From positions 372,001 to 436,000 of the forward strand of contig OY752151.1 in NCBI GenBank assembly GCA_963573315.1: 64,000 nucleotides of DNA, given 5' to 3'. The notes beneath the pieces were generated by a model. That model was given only the letters and a program-made list of their open reading frames with translations, did not search any database and was not told the origin of the DNA. Each line of letters begins with the position of its first letter. Position 1 is the stretch's first letter. This DNA is from Entomortierella parvispora (taxonomy: Eukaryota; Mortierellomycota; Mortierellomycetes; Mortierellales; Mortierellaceae). Below, piece after piece: positions 20,840-31,951 of this stretch. A program made the translations under genes and the position numbers.

Positions 20840-23385
20840 ATGCATCCCTCATTCACCTCCCGCTCCCGCTCGTCCATCCAGCGACGGCGGCCATGGGCTG
20901 TCCTGCTGATCCTGCTGATCCAGTTGATTGTGCTTGCTGACTCTGCCGGTAAGTCGAGTCGAGTCGAGTCGACCCATGCGCACTCTCACGCACGCACATT
21001 GAGGGAAGCGAATATGAGCGCCAGACCTTTTGCTCTCGCTGTCGCTTGCTCTCTCTTTGACTCTCAGACTGGGCCTGTAAAAGTCCTTTTTTCTTTTCTT
21101 TCATTCCTTGACCTTTTTCTTCTTCATTCCTTCCTCTCCCTCCCACCCTCCCTCTCTCCCAGCACTCGACTCGGACTCAAGGGACAGCACCGCAGCCGCC
21201 CCCACCCCAAACGACCTCGACAGAGAGAGCGATCCTTCAACAGGATCCTTTCATGCCCTTGCTGCCGAGACTCATTCTCATCAACCTCGATTCTCAACCA
21301 ATCGACCCCACGACCCTTTACCTGTCGACTCTTCGGCCCAGCAACAGCGCCCTTTATACCAGGATCTATTATCCATGCCCAAACCCCCTCCCCCCAAGGC
21401 CGGCTCCCGTGAGGACGGCCAAGATGTACTGTCGATGAACAAAAACTCGCCTTCCGTCCACGACAAAGTCACCTCCACCTCAAAGCCGGGAGGAGCCACG
21501 GGGTCGTTTCGGTCTCCAGAGCCGATCGTCTACCAATACACTCTGTACTACCCCGGAAATATGCCGCTGGTCATTACGGCTGGTCACGGTGGTGCCATCA
21601 ACCCAGGCAAAGTCGTGAGCCGTAGAATGACCCATCACTTCACGGCCGTCTCTGACCTTGGCCAGGGTCGACCTTTGACCGTAGAATCCTTCTCGCAGCC
21701 TGTCCAGGACTGGGAAAAGAAACAGCCGGAAGAAACCATGCCTTGGATGCCTCCACGAGACCAGACCAAAGGTGGCAACTTTAAGCGGGACCTGAACACG
21801 CACGCAATGGCATTGAACGTGGCTAGTGCTGTTTCTTGCCTGGCCAATGGACCGGCCAGCAAGCACGCCACTTCAACCTTCCGAAACGATCAGGATGACG
21901 ACGCCTCTCCGACTATGGACACGAATCCTGCCGAAATTCCCCCGCGTTGTCTAGAGCAGGGCTCTTGGGGCGACGATGCTTCAGAGTATCCATTTCCAGC
22001 GTGGACGACGGCTGCAACTGGACCCACGTTTGCCACTCCTGCTCCATCCGCTTCTGCCACAAACCCACCCTTGTCGACGGCGAGGTTGCAGAAACGCGTG
22101 CGCCACCCTCACCCAAAAAACTATTATCCGCACGTCATTGTTTTTCGGGTACATCGCGCCCGTGTGGACGTGAATCGAAACATCACAGGCGAGAATGCGA
22201 TCGCCGAGGGCTCCCCCACTGCGGAGGCAGCATGGCGCGAATACCATGATCTCATCGACCATGTTCAGTCATTAGTGATAAGCCAGCAGCGTGCCCCCCA
22301 TGTCGACACTTTTGCAAACAACAGCGCGCAAGATCAATTGGATGATGCCTTTGCGGATCTTAACAGTCGCCAAAATTGTCTAGGGGAAGAGAACGTGGAG
22401 GACGATACAACGCTGCCTCCGTCAGCCCGAGGGCTTTTACTGGATATCCATGGTAAACTTTCAAAACTCTTTTTTCCTCCAGCTTCTCTTGGACGCTCAG
22501 TCTTCTCACCTTCATTGAGTGTTCCTTTTGTCCATAGGACACGCCCATTCGACCAACTTGATTGAGATTGGTTATCTTTTGGACGGATCTATTCTACGGT
22601 CGAGTGATGCCAGGCTGGATGCCAATGCCAGGAATCTCACAGAGGAAACAAGTATCCGATCTTTGATCACATATCTTCGGGAACAAGAAGAAAACGAGAC
22701 GGGGCGATCGCTCCACTCCAAGAGTCCCTTGTCGACTTCATCCTCCTCTTCCATCCCTTCCTCGCCAGGATCACCACTACCGACATCCATGTCAAGTCCA
22801 ATGTCTCCAGGTACTAGGGCAACACCATTTTCAAAGTGGATTCGTGGTGCTCAGGAATCTATGGGCGGGATGCTTCAAGTTCAGGGGCTGAGCAGTGTTC
22901 CCAGCCCTCAGAACCCTTCACCATGCAATGAATGTGTGTATTTCTTTGGAGGTTATACGATTCAACAGCATGGAACTCGAGATCGGGAGGATGCATTGGA
23001 TGCGATCCAGCTCGAGTTGCCAAAGACGGTGAGATTGGTCGACAAGGAGGAAGGACGGGAAATGGGCATGAGGATTGGCCGAGCCGTCTTTGAGTACATG
23101 CGCCGGTATTACAGCTTTTCCTCCACCACGAGAGCAACGTCGACCAAGGGCCTGGGGATTTTGGACGTGATCAAGGAAATGACGCCGGATCAGGCGCGAA
23201 GAGAGTTGGCTTTCCTGCAAAAGTTCCCACAGCAGCACATCCATCGACACGCCTCTCCTGCCACAATTCTGTCCACAGTGGCGGCTCAAGATGACGAGTA
23301 CGACAACAGTGGAGACAGCGAGAATGAGCAAATGGCTGGTTCCAGGAGACCCAAGCTGAATCGACAGTCGTCTAGCCGTCTTTGA
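20840..23385 (+). CDS. Secreted N-formylglutamate amidohydrolase-like protein
   Basis: Three exons: 20840-20948, 21163-22452, 22538-23385. Total 2,247 nt, 748 residues, with GTAAGT and GTAAAC donors. Exon 1 encodes a basic start and a hydrophobic core (AVLLILLIQLIVLADSA) that reads as a signal peptide or anchor. Family motifs follow in order: PLVITAGHGGAINPG (about 171-185), where bacterial enzymes have P-HGG; then VIVFRVHRARVDVNRN; and LLLDIHGHAH (about 461-470), crossing the second splice site. In the bacterial HutG-type family these His, Asp and Glu residues hold the metal that hydrolyses N-formyl-L-glutamate. The fungal protein is about 2.5 times the usual 270 residues because of low-complexity inserts (Ser/Pro-rich at about 540-570), so the substrate may differ. 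FGGYTIQQHG near residue 620 resembles the family C-terminal segment. AATAAA lies at 23401-23406. Confidence 0.75.
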
Positions 23386-23668
23386 TCCCCCCCCCCCCAG
23401 AATAAACAAGATATTGTTTTTACTGTACTCCACTCCTTTCCCTTCAGTCAAATCACCATGCTTGCATGGAAAATGGCTTTCAGTTCAAAAAGAACCAGAG
23501 GAACTTAGTTTATTTTTGTTGAAAAAAGTGAAATGGACACAAGAATGTGTAGTGAATGCATGCAAGAGTTGAAAATTGGTATGTAGAAGAATGCTGGGCG
23601 GGGATTGGAGGGGGGGGGGGGGGGTTTCTGGATGGGAAAATGTGTCAAGATCCCCGGCAGATTTCCTG
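23386..23668. other. Convergent 3' ends with C and G homopolymers
   Basis: A run of C follows the stop of the upstream gene (about 23387-23398), and a G15 run (23610-23624) precedes the stop of the ATPase gene on the opposite strand. No gene. Confidence 0.6.
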
Positions 23669-26600
23669 TTACCTTTTCTTGGTCTCGATAGCCGAGTCGG
23701 TCTGACCCAACTGCAAGGTGAAGGTGCGCATACGATCCATTTCGGCCTCGCCGTTGGACTCCAGTCCCAAGGGTTTCATCAGCTTGGTCTTGATAAACTT
23801 GTAGATTTCTGCAAAAGCGATAAAGATCACAAGTGACAAGACCACCAGACCCCATTCGTAGCTCATGGCGGAATGCTTGAAGACGCTGTGGTTCAAACCT
23901 GGGATGTAGACCACGGGAAAGACCAAGAGGGCTCCAACGACGATACTCATCCAGAGCGTCTTGTTATGCTTAAGTGTCTTTAGGTTGGTCAGGGACCATC
24001 CACTCTCGCGGAGCGAGCGACAGTTGACAGCATGGGCAAGGATCAAAATGGTCATGCAGGCGTAGGCGGTGGCACGGGCTCGGAAAACTCCCTCACAATC
24101 CTCGGACCAGCTGGCGTTGCAGAACTGGCCCAAGTCACCCTTTTGGAATCCAAAGACGACTGTCACGAAAGAGGCAAAGGACAGAATGCCCATGGCCAGA
24201 CCATACACAAAAGTGTCCATGATGACCTCGAACGAGAACAGACCCTGTTTGGCCGATCTCGGAGGCTCCCGCATGTTGGATTCGTGTGGGGGTTCGAGAC
24301 CAAGACCCATGGCGGGAGGCGAGGATGTGATCATATTCAGGAACAGGATCTCGACAGCACTCATGGGGAAGACAGCGTTCCCAGACTTGTCCTTGAAGGC
24401 CAAACCGACGACCAAGACCACGATCTCGGCCACGTTGGCAGACATGAGATGCTGGACAAACTTTTGAATGTTGGCAAACATACGACGGCCCTCTGCAATG
24501 GCTTGGACAATCGTCGCAAAGTTGTCGTCCGTCAAGACGATATCAGAGGCCTGCTTGGCCACATCGGATCCGGATTGACCCATAGCAATACCGACGTTGG
24601 CGGCTTTGAGGGATGGAGAGTCATTCACACCATCGCCCGTCATGGTTGCAAAGAGATTGCGGCGATGGAGGGCGGCGATCATTTTGACCTTGGTATTGGG
24701 TGAGCACCGGGCCACCACGCGGGGAAGCTCCTCGAGTCGGTCAACCTCGGCATCATCCATGGCATCAAATTGGGCGGCGGTCATGACCAGAGGGTTATTC
24801 TTGACAGAGATATCTTCGGGAATGATGGCGCACTCCTTGGCAATCGCAGCGGCTGTCGAAGGATGGTCGCCCGTCAACATGTGGACACGGATTCCAGCCT
24901 CGTAACATTGGAGCACGGCCGGGCGCGACTCGGCACGGGGAGGATCGTAGATACCCACAAGGCCCAAGAAAACCATCTCGGACTCGACTTCATCTCGCAC
25001 CAATCCATGCACGAGATCAACTTCAGGAAGGACGGTAAACTTGCGATAAGCGAGGGTTAAAACACGAAGACCCTTCTCTGCAAGCGAGTCCATTTTGTTA
25101 AAGACCTGAGTCTCGAATTCCTCACGATTACCACCCTTCTCACCCTTTAAACTGTGCTCGCTGTCGCCGGCTCTCCAGGCAGAGCAGCATCCGAGCACAC
25201 GCTCAGTAGCTCCCTTCATAAAGATGTAGTGCGAGGCAGGGGACGAAGCGGTGGCGGGAGCCTCATACAAGACCGACATGCGCTTAACAGAAGAATCAAA
25301 GGGAAATTCAGAGACGAGGCGGAATCCTTGCTCGACCAGATCAGGCTTGGCCAAACCGGCCTTGTGGGCCAAGACTTGAAGGGCAATCTCGGTAGGGTCA
25401 CCCAGGGCCGTCCACTCTCCGTGGGTCACAGGGTGGACGGTACGACGGAGTTCAGCCATGTTGCAGAGCGAGGCAGCTTGGAGGACGCGCAGAAAGTGAT
25501 TGGATCCGGATCCGCTGGGGATGAGGGTCTCGTCGGACGCGTCGCCATCGTTGTCACTTTCGCCTTGGCGATAGATTTCTCCCTCGGGGATGAATCCTGT
25601 GCCAGTGATACGGTAATAGCCGTCACCAGGAAACCACATACGGACGGCCACCATCTTTGACTGAGTCAACGTTCCAGTCTATTGGACACCAAGTTGAAAT
25701 GCTGTTAAATGCGGTTCTTTTGGTGCAAGAGATATCGATCGTTTCATTTCTCAATCCAATGTTTTACCTTGTCTGAACAAATGTTTGTTACGGCGCCTAA
25801 ACTTTCAAGGGAGGACAGGCGACGGACAATAGCCTTGAATTCGGCCATTCGACTGACACCAAAGGCCATGGTCAAGGTCACCACGGCAACCAAACCTTCG
25901 GGGATGATGGCAATCGAGACCGAGATGGCGTAGATCGCCACCTCATTGGAGTATTGGAACGAATGGACAGCAAATACGACAACGACCAACAGGATAGCTG
26001 CCAAGAACACACACCAGGCCAATTTGTTCAATCGTTTCTGCAGTGGTGTCTGTTCGTTCGTGTCTACGCTCAAAAGCGAGGTTGCAATCTTGCCAATCTG
26101 GGTGTTCATGGCTGTGCTGGTTACGATACCCTTGGCGCGACCCTTGACGACGGTGGTGGAGGCAAAGACCATGTTGAGACGATCGCCCAAGGCCTCGTCC
26201 TCGTTCTCGATCTTTGCCAAGGTCTTTTGGACGGGCAACGACTCTCCGGTCAGAAGAGCCTCGTCGGTCTCGAGGTTAAAGATCTCAAAGAGTCGACAAT
26301 CGGCTCCGATCACATCGCCATCCTCAAAGATCATGATATCGCCGGGGACCGCCTGGTTGTTTGGGATCGTCACTCGAGTCTCGTCGCGGATAACTTGAGC
26401 CGTGGGTGAGGACATGTTGCGGAGGGCCTCCATGGTTTGCTCGGCGTTAAACTCTTGCCAGAACCCGATGGCGGCGTTCATGATAATAATAAAGAGAATC
26501 ACACTCCCCTCGGCAAAATCTTTGGTGGCGTAAGCAAGGACCTGAGCGTGGTCGGTCGAGATAGGAAAGGAGGACAGTTGTCAGTTTCCGGGGGAGGAGG

Positions 26601-26913
26601 AGAGAAAGGCCTACTTGCAAAGATATAATCTAGACAGGTAAACAGCGATGATAGGGAGCAGCAGACTTACGGTGGCGACCAAGAGGACACAAACTAGGAC
26701 GTTGGCGATCTGGCGCCAGAGGACCTTGTACCATTTTACACCGCCGTTGCCTTCGAGTTCATTGTAACCATAGGTCTGGAGTCTGTTTACAGCTTCTGCG
26801 GAGGAGAGGCCTTCGAGGGTTGAGGTGGCGTAGTGCTGCTCGGTTTGTTCGACAGTGAAGGTGTGGAAAGGCGTCTCTGGATCGAGGTCGACAGTAGTTG
26901 CTTTCTTCCCCAT
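23669..26913 (-). CDS. ENA-type (P-IID) Na+/K+ P-type ATPase
   Basis: Three exons: 26913-26671, 26541-25768, 25678-23669. Sum 3,027 nt, 1,008 residues, the usual size for fungal ENA pumps. Seen in order: cation-ATPase N-terminal domain (RLQTYGYNELEG); actuator-domain TGES at 179-182; PEGL in M4; the phosphorylation motif DKTGTLT, with Asp338 as the acylphosphate residue; the KGA nucleotide-binding motif (about 494-496); TGDHP (608-612); and TGDGVND (686-692). These are followed by ENA-like membrane segments containing NMITSSPPAMGLGLEP and about ten helices in all. ENA pumps export Na+ or K+ at the plasma membrane under salt or high pH. The intron at 25767-25679 falls exactly between Lys and Thr of DKTGT. 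The ATG at 26913 was chosen because it is the first in the frame and gives the expected N-terminus. SERCA-type specificity is less likely from the C-terminal half. Confidence 0.9.
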
Positions 26914-29900
26914 CACCTTTGTTGAAATGGGGGGAAAGAGTAGATGTTGTTTTTAAAAAGAGTCTGTTGAAGGAGGTTTCTTTTTGCAGCGAGGAAAGAG
27001 AGTGGAAGATGACTGTTGTTGTATGATGGAGGGGGAATGCAAGGAAGAGAGAGGCAAAGAGGGAGACGGAGCGAGCAAGGCGTCTTTATAGCAGTGCGGA
27101 CAGAGTCTATCAGGTCAGACACACACATACACGCACGCAGACAGACAGGTGTGCGTTGTGATGGAAAGAGGTGCGTGTGTGAGAGATGTGTGCTCCTCCT
27201 CCGTTCAACACGGCTCAGCTCGAACTTTATTTGTTTTGACTTTGGACAGGTTGTCGCCCGACCCTGTCGCTTGCAACCTTCCAAAGTAGTCTTCTGGCCT
27301 CTTCCTCCTCTTCCTCCTCCTCCTCATCGGTGTTTGTCAGCCTCAATGATGTCTCACTCCATGGATTGTCTTTAGCCAGCACCTTCGGTAACAAAACAGG
27401 CGGCAACCACTGGCCACGCTCATCGTTACTGCACTGCTATTAGCCATACCATCATCCCTCTTGTCCCGCAATCTTGGTTGTTCACAACAAGGTCTAGTAG
27501 ATTGAGTATCGATTCTTTGTTTTATTTTATTTTTTGAACCAAAGCTGCACGGCCCCATTCAATAAAGACAATTGATTCCGGGTACTTTTCTTTTTGTGCC
27601 CTGCTGTCTTTCAGAAGGCACTTTCCTCCGCCTCTGTTTGTGTCCTTGACTCGCTTGTCTCGGCCAGGTTATAGATCGTAGGATGAGTGGCAGAGAACAA
27701 GAACAAAACTGGACGAGCGAAACCTCGAGAAATGAAACGCGAACCAGGGTAAGGGTCCGGGAGGATCAAAGCAGCGAGAAATACGCTTGTCCAACTGACA
27801 GGTTTTCTTTTCCCATCAAAAAAATGCCTCAATTCTGGCTTGTTTTGGCATGTAACGACCGATCAACTGTTGTTTCGATGCTTTGATGCAGGCCACGATG
27901 TTCTCTTTGCACCACATGGCAATTAAGAATCACCTACAGAGCTGTGTTGTTGTGAACCTGTCTTCTCCCGCTCACGTCAGAGAGACGGAAGGGAGGCAAA
28001 AAAAGGGCCCGATCACCTACATGGGGTCGCAGGGTCTTTGTCTTACAAATGACATGTCACCACCCCAGTTTCCTCTCCTGGCCCTCATTGCCATCTTGAC
28101 ATGCCACTGAGGTAAAGGAAAGAACAACGAAACAGCTGTCGTGCTTTCTGTAACAGGGCCATAGTCTACAAACACATCTTCTACCTGACAGCAATTGTGA
28201 TTGCTGGAGATGGGGTGCGTGCGAGAGTGGTTTTTCTTCTCTCTTTTTTCGTTGTCGATTCACAATGAACCATCATGTTTTTCCGCAGTAGATGACTCTG
28301 GCAAAAGGCAAAGGAGGGATCCGAATTTTTTTTACGATGTGGACACGGTTTCTGTCGAACAGGGTGTTCCGGGTGAAAGTGAGGGCGGGTGCGAGGTCCA
28401 GAGGATTTGGAGGTTGTTCCAGACAGCCTGTCTGTTGTTATCGCACTCACTCACTCACTTCATACACTCACACCGTATTGTGGTGTGTCATCGATTGCAA
28501 TGGGGTGATAGGCCAAGGTAAGCAGATACTAATGGAAAAAAGAGGCAGGGGTGCAGAAAGTGAGGACGGCACAGGTCGTGTGGATGAACGTGAATGGTGC
28601 AGCCTTCGAAAGGGCCAAAGACCAAGGTATGAATATAGTGCGGAAGTGGCGAGGACGAGGTGAGCTGAAAAGGGGTGCAGGAAGTGGCAGGGATGCGGGA
28701 TTTTTTTTCTCCCTTTTGAAAAAAAGAAAAAGAGAAGGAAAGAGGCAAAATGAGCACATCATGGCTGACCCGAGAATTGAATCGCCAGAAGAGTTGAACA
28801 ATAAGCCAACAAGTCGGTAACGAATGAAACGCTGTGTTTGCCAAACACAAGGTTTGCACGTACGCCGTTCGCCCTCCTGATTTCAGGTGTACGTGTAAAC
28901 ACATTTCAAGTGTACGTGTAAACACCCAGTCGGTGGGAGAGAGCCAAGCGCCCTTCATTTTTTGCGCTTTCCTCGACAAAGGCCACGCTTGGGGCGCATG
29001 GCCTGGCGGCGACCAAGGATTGGCCAAGAACCCGATCTTCTTCATTCCCCGAGCCATCCATCTTTTAGGCATAGACGACAATCCCCCGCTCACCTTTATT
29101 CTGGACTATCCATTTTCACAACTCCACCACGCCTTCCGCATCCTCGCTGAACTCTCCGAGAATTCACGCAATACCGTGTGTTCAACTTCACAAGACAATG
29201 TTCTTTCCTTCACATTGCAATTGGCTCCCATGACGAAGCACGACTTGCCAAATCCAACAACGAAGGAGCAACTGGAAAAGCCTCAAGTCCGACCCTTGGT
29301 GGAGTCCCTAGCGTCAGACCCAACAGCATGTCTTAGGAACCTCGACCTTGTGCGAGCCCGAATGTAGTCGTTACTCTTGATGACTGCTGGTGATCTGGAT
29401 GTTAGGGCCAATCGACAAGATGACCATATCGTCTATGACTTTGTTGCCATCGAACAATCTGGCTATCGACGAGAGGTGCTCGCAATTGTGCTTGAATTTG
29501 ATGTTTGGCGTGCAACTCGCGGGTATGAACGATTTTGTCTGGTCTGTTTGACAACCCAACAACCGGGGATCCCAAAGTAACGAGAATGGTGGAGTTTTCT
29601 CCCCAGTTTTGCTTGGACTTGTATCAAATGCTTATATCTAGGTCTACCTACTGCTATATTTATATCAGTTTGCCCTGTGAAGCATCACAGAGTCGCGTTT
29701 TGAATGATCGGGAATCTGTTTTAATTTCTAAAGGATCGTGACAGCGGCTTGGTTTGGCAGTTGCACAATCCGACAATGGGCTGAGTCCAAAGAGACAGCT
29801 TAAAAAACGCTCCATCGATAGGTAAGCTCTATCCAATGTGGTAATTCAGAAAATAAGGCAACCGAAATTTCTTTGAGAGGTATTGGTGAAATCCGAGCAC

Positions 29901-30219
29901 AGTTTCTTACCCGATGGTCAAAAAATCTCAATGACAGCGATCGTCTCAAACTGGGGGTTGTGATATACTTTTATCCCATTCTATGATGATCCTATAGCTC
30001 CATGTTTATGATTCAGTGAGTTGATAGTGAGTGAGATTAGAACCATGCTATGGGACTCTGACAATTTCAGTTTGGTGGCAAATCAGGTCGACTTTCTACA
30101 GTGACTATGAAGATGAAAGCCTTGAAAGGGGTCTATTTTTATTAAGATGCAAGAAAATGATAGTGGCAAATGACAAACAAAAATGCAAAAGCAGGTTTCT
30201 AGCAGAGACGAATCCCTGT
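26914..30219. other. Long interval without a convincing gene
   Basis: 26914-27310 is the promoter and leader of the ATPase (pyrimidine-rich on its sense strand). Beyond it I find no gene I can support. A plus-strand 177-codon frame at 28834-29367 (ending in LRNLDLVRARM) lacks recognisable domains, a convincing promoter or splicing partners, and its codon use looks random. 29600-30219 is AT-rich with no structure except the 3' UTR of the gene at 30220. Confidence 0.4.
28881..28926 (+). repeat. 23-bp tandem duplication
   Basis: Two adjacent 23-bp copies differ at two positions. The core is GTGTACGTGTAAACAC, which contains TGTAAACA, the forkhead consensus, twice. It may be regulatory or chance. 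Confidence 0.6.
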
Positions 30220-31951
30220 TTAAGCGTTCACAGCGGCGGCTGTGGATTCTACAACAGCGTTCTTCCTTTCGGCTACGACCTGAGCTTGGATCTTGTCCAA
30301 CATCAACTTGACCATCTTCTCCATACCAAATTCTTCCTTCCAGCCGAAATCCTTTCTTGCCATCGAGTCGTCCAGAGAAGCAGGCCAAGAGTCGGCAATT
30401 GCTTGACGGAAGTCAGGGCGGGCCTCATCAGGGTACGAGATCGTAAAGTGAGGCAGGTACTTTTGAATCTCCTTGGTCAATTCCTCGGGCGTGAAAGAAA
30501 CCGCGGCCAAGTTGTAAACACTCTGGGGCAATGGTGTGGGGTAGGTCAAATGCTCCACGGTACCCTTGATACAATCCGACAAGTACATCATGGGCAAGCG
30601 GGTATCCTTGGACAAGAAGCAATCATAATGACCATGGCGGACGGCATGGTGGAAGATGTCGACGGCGTAATCGGTCGTACCACCGCCTGGAGGGGTATCA
30701 GCGCTCAAAATGCCAGGATAACGAGCAGAGCGGAAGTCGACACCGAATTTCTCGCGGTAATATTCGCCCATGAGCTCATTGTGGAGCTTGGTGATGCCAT
30801 AGATAGTGTTGGGACGCATGATCGTCAGATCCGGGGTATTGTCTTTGGGAGTTGAGGGACCAAAGGCTCCAATGGTCGAAGGGGAATAAATACGGAGACG
30901 GTGCACCTTGGCCAGCTCAAGCATGTTCTGAAATCCAGCCATGTTCACACTTAAGGCCTGGGCCATGTTCTTTTCAGCCACGGCCGAGAGCAAGGCTGAG
31001 TAATGAACAACCCAGTCTACACAGTGAGAGAGCGGAAAAAGATGGTGGTGTTAGCAAGACGGAAATGAAGAGAGCCAAAAAAAAAAAAAAAAAAAAAAAA
31101 AGTTGACAGAGCGCATTTGAGGTGTGGAGATTGAAAAGAAAGGGAAAACCAAACAGCGTCAGACGAATGGGGGACAAAGAAAGGACCGTGGAAAAATGCG
31201 AGCTAAAGTTCCCAGGATGCCCGTTGCTCTCATCTGTTTTGAACCACGTTGTTCGCCTTCGTTTGCCTGCTGTCTGGTCGTTACTGCCATACCCAGACCA
31301 GAAAAGCAAAATGGCTCTTACCAATGCGCCAGTCGACGACAATACGTTCAAGAGCGTTGTAGTTCATGACATCCGCGTACACAAAAGGACCGTTGGCCAT
31401 GAACTCCTCGGGTGCCTTGCGAATATCTGAGGCGACAACATTCTCGGCACCGTACATAGAGCTGGAAATGAACGCAAAAAAAAAAAAAAAAAAAAAAAAA
31501 AACAAAACTGTTAGGAGGCAGATCCGTTTCTTCCTCCATTTCAGAGCTTGTCCGGATATATCAGTCAATGTCATGCATCAGTGCTGCATTCATACCGAAG
31601 CTCCTTGACGAGACCAGAACCAAGCTGACCCAAAGAACCTATTTAAAAACGGAAGGAAAGCCGTTAGGCGTGATGATAAACGAGCCTGTGGACAAAAAAG
31701 TAAGAGTTAGGTCCTTTCTTACCAGTGACAAGAACTCGGGGATGGCGGGTTTGATTGGAACCATTGCTGTTGTAGTGTTGAGGAGGGGGAGGAGGAGACA
31801 AAGTCGAGGAAGAGATGGAGAAGAGCCTTGAAGTTGAGGCTGCAGCGGCAGCGTTCCTGAAACGAGCCTGGAACGGCACTGTGGTAGAGGCGAGGGGTTG
31901 GCGAAGCATCTTGGCAGAGGCCAAGAAGGACATTGTTGTGCTCCTGAACAT
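30220..31951 (-). CDS. TDH: L-threonine 3-dehydrogenase, mitochondrial (SDR/epimerase type)
   Basis: Oxidises L-threonine with NAD+ to 2-amino-3-oxobutyrate, which is then cleaved to glycine and acetyl-CoA. Four exons: 31951-31723, 31638-31596, 31461-31322, 31016-30220. Total 1,209 nt, 402 residues. The ATG at 31951 opens a Ser/Arg/Ala-rich, acid-poor leader (MFRSTTMSFLASAKML) typical of mitochondrial import. A Rossmann VLVTGSLGQLG motif (G77, G80, G83) is split across the first intron. The catalytic YGITK (Tyr210, Lys214) and the family signature YPGILSADTPPGGGTTDYA are intact. Exon 2 is only 43 nt. Introns 2 and 3 each contain a 25-27-nt T run in the sense direction. The short-chain extended (epimerase-like) architecture separates it from the zinc-dependent bacterial Tdh. 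Confidence 0.9.
31077..31101. repeat. A25 (T25 in sense) homopolymer in TDH intron 3
   Basis: Uninterrupted run inside the 305-nt intron 31321-31017, about 60 nt from the acceptor. Confidence 0.85.
31476..31502. repeat. A27 (T27 in sense) homopolymer in TDH intron 2
   Basis: Lies 14 nt upstream of the acceptor CATTTCCAG in intron 31595-31462, so it acts as, or extends, the polypyrimidine tract. Confidence 0.85.

Noticed and set aside
28834-29367. 177-codon plus-strand frame
   Set aside because: No domain, signal peptide, promoter or splice partner, and it begins within the 23-bp tandem repeat area. Could be chance.
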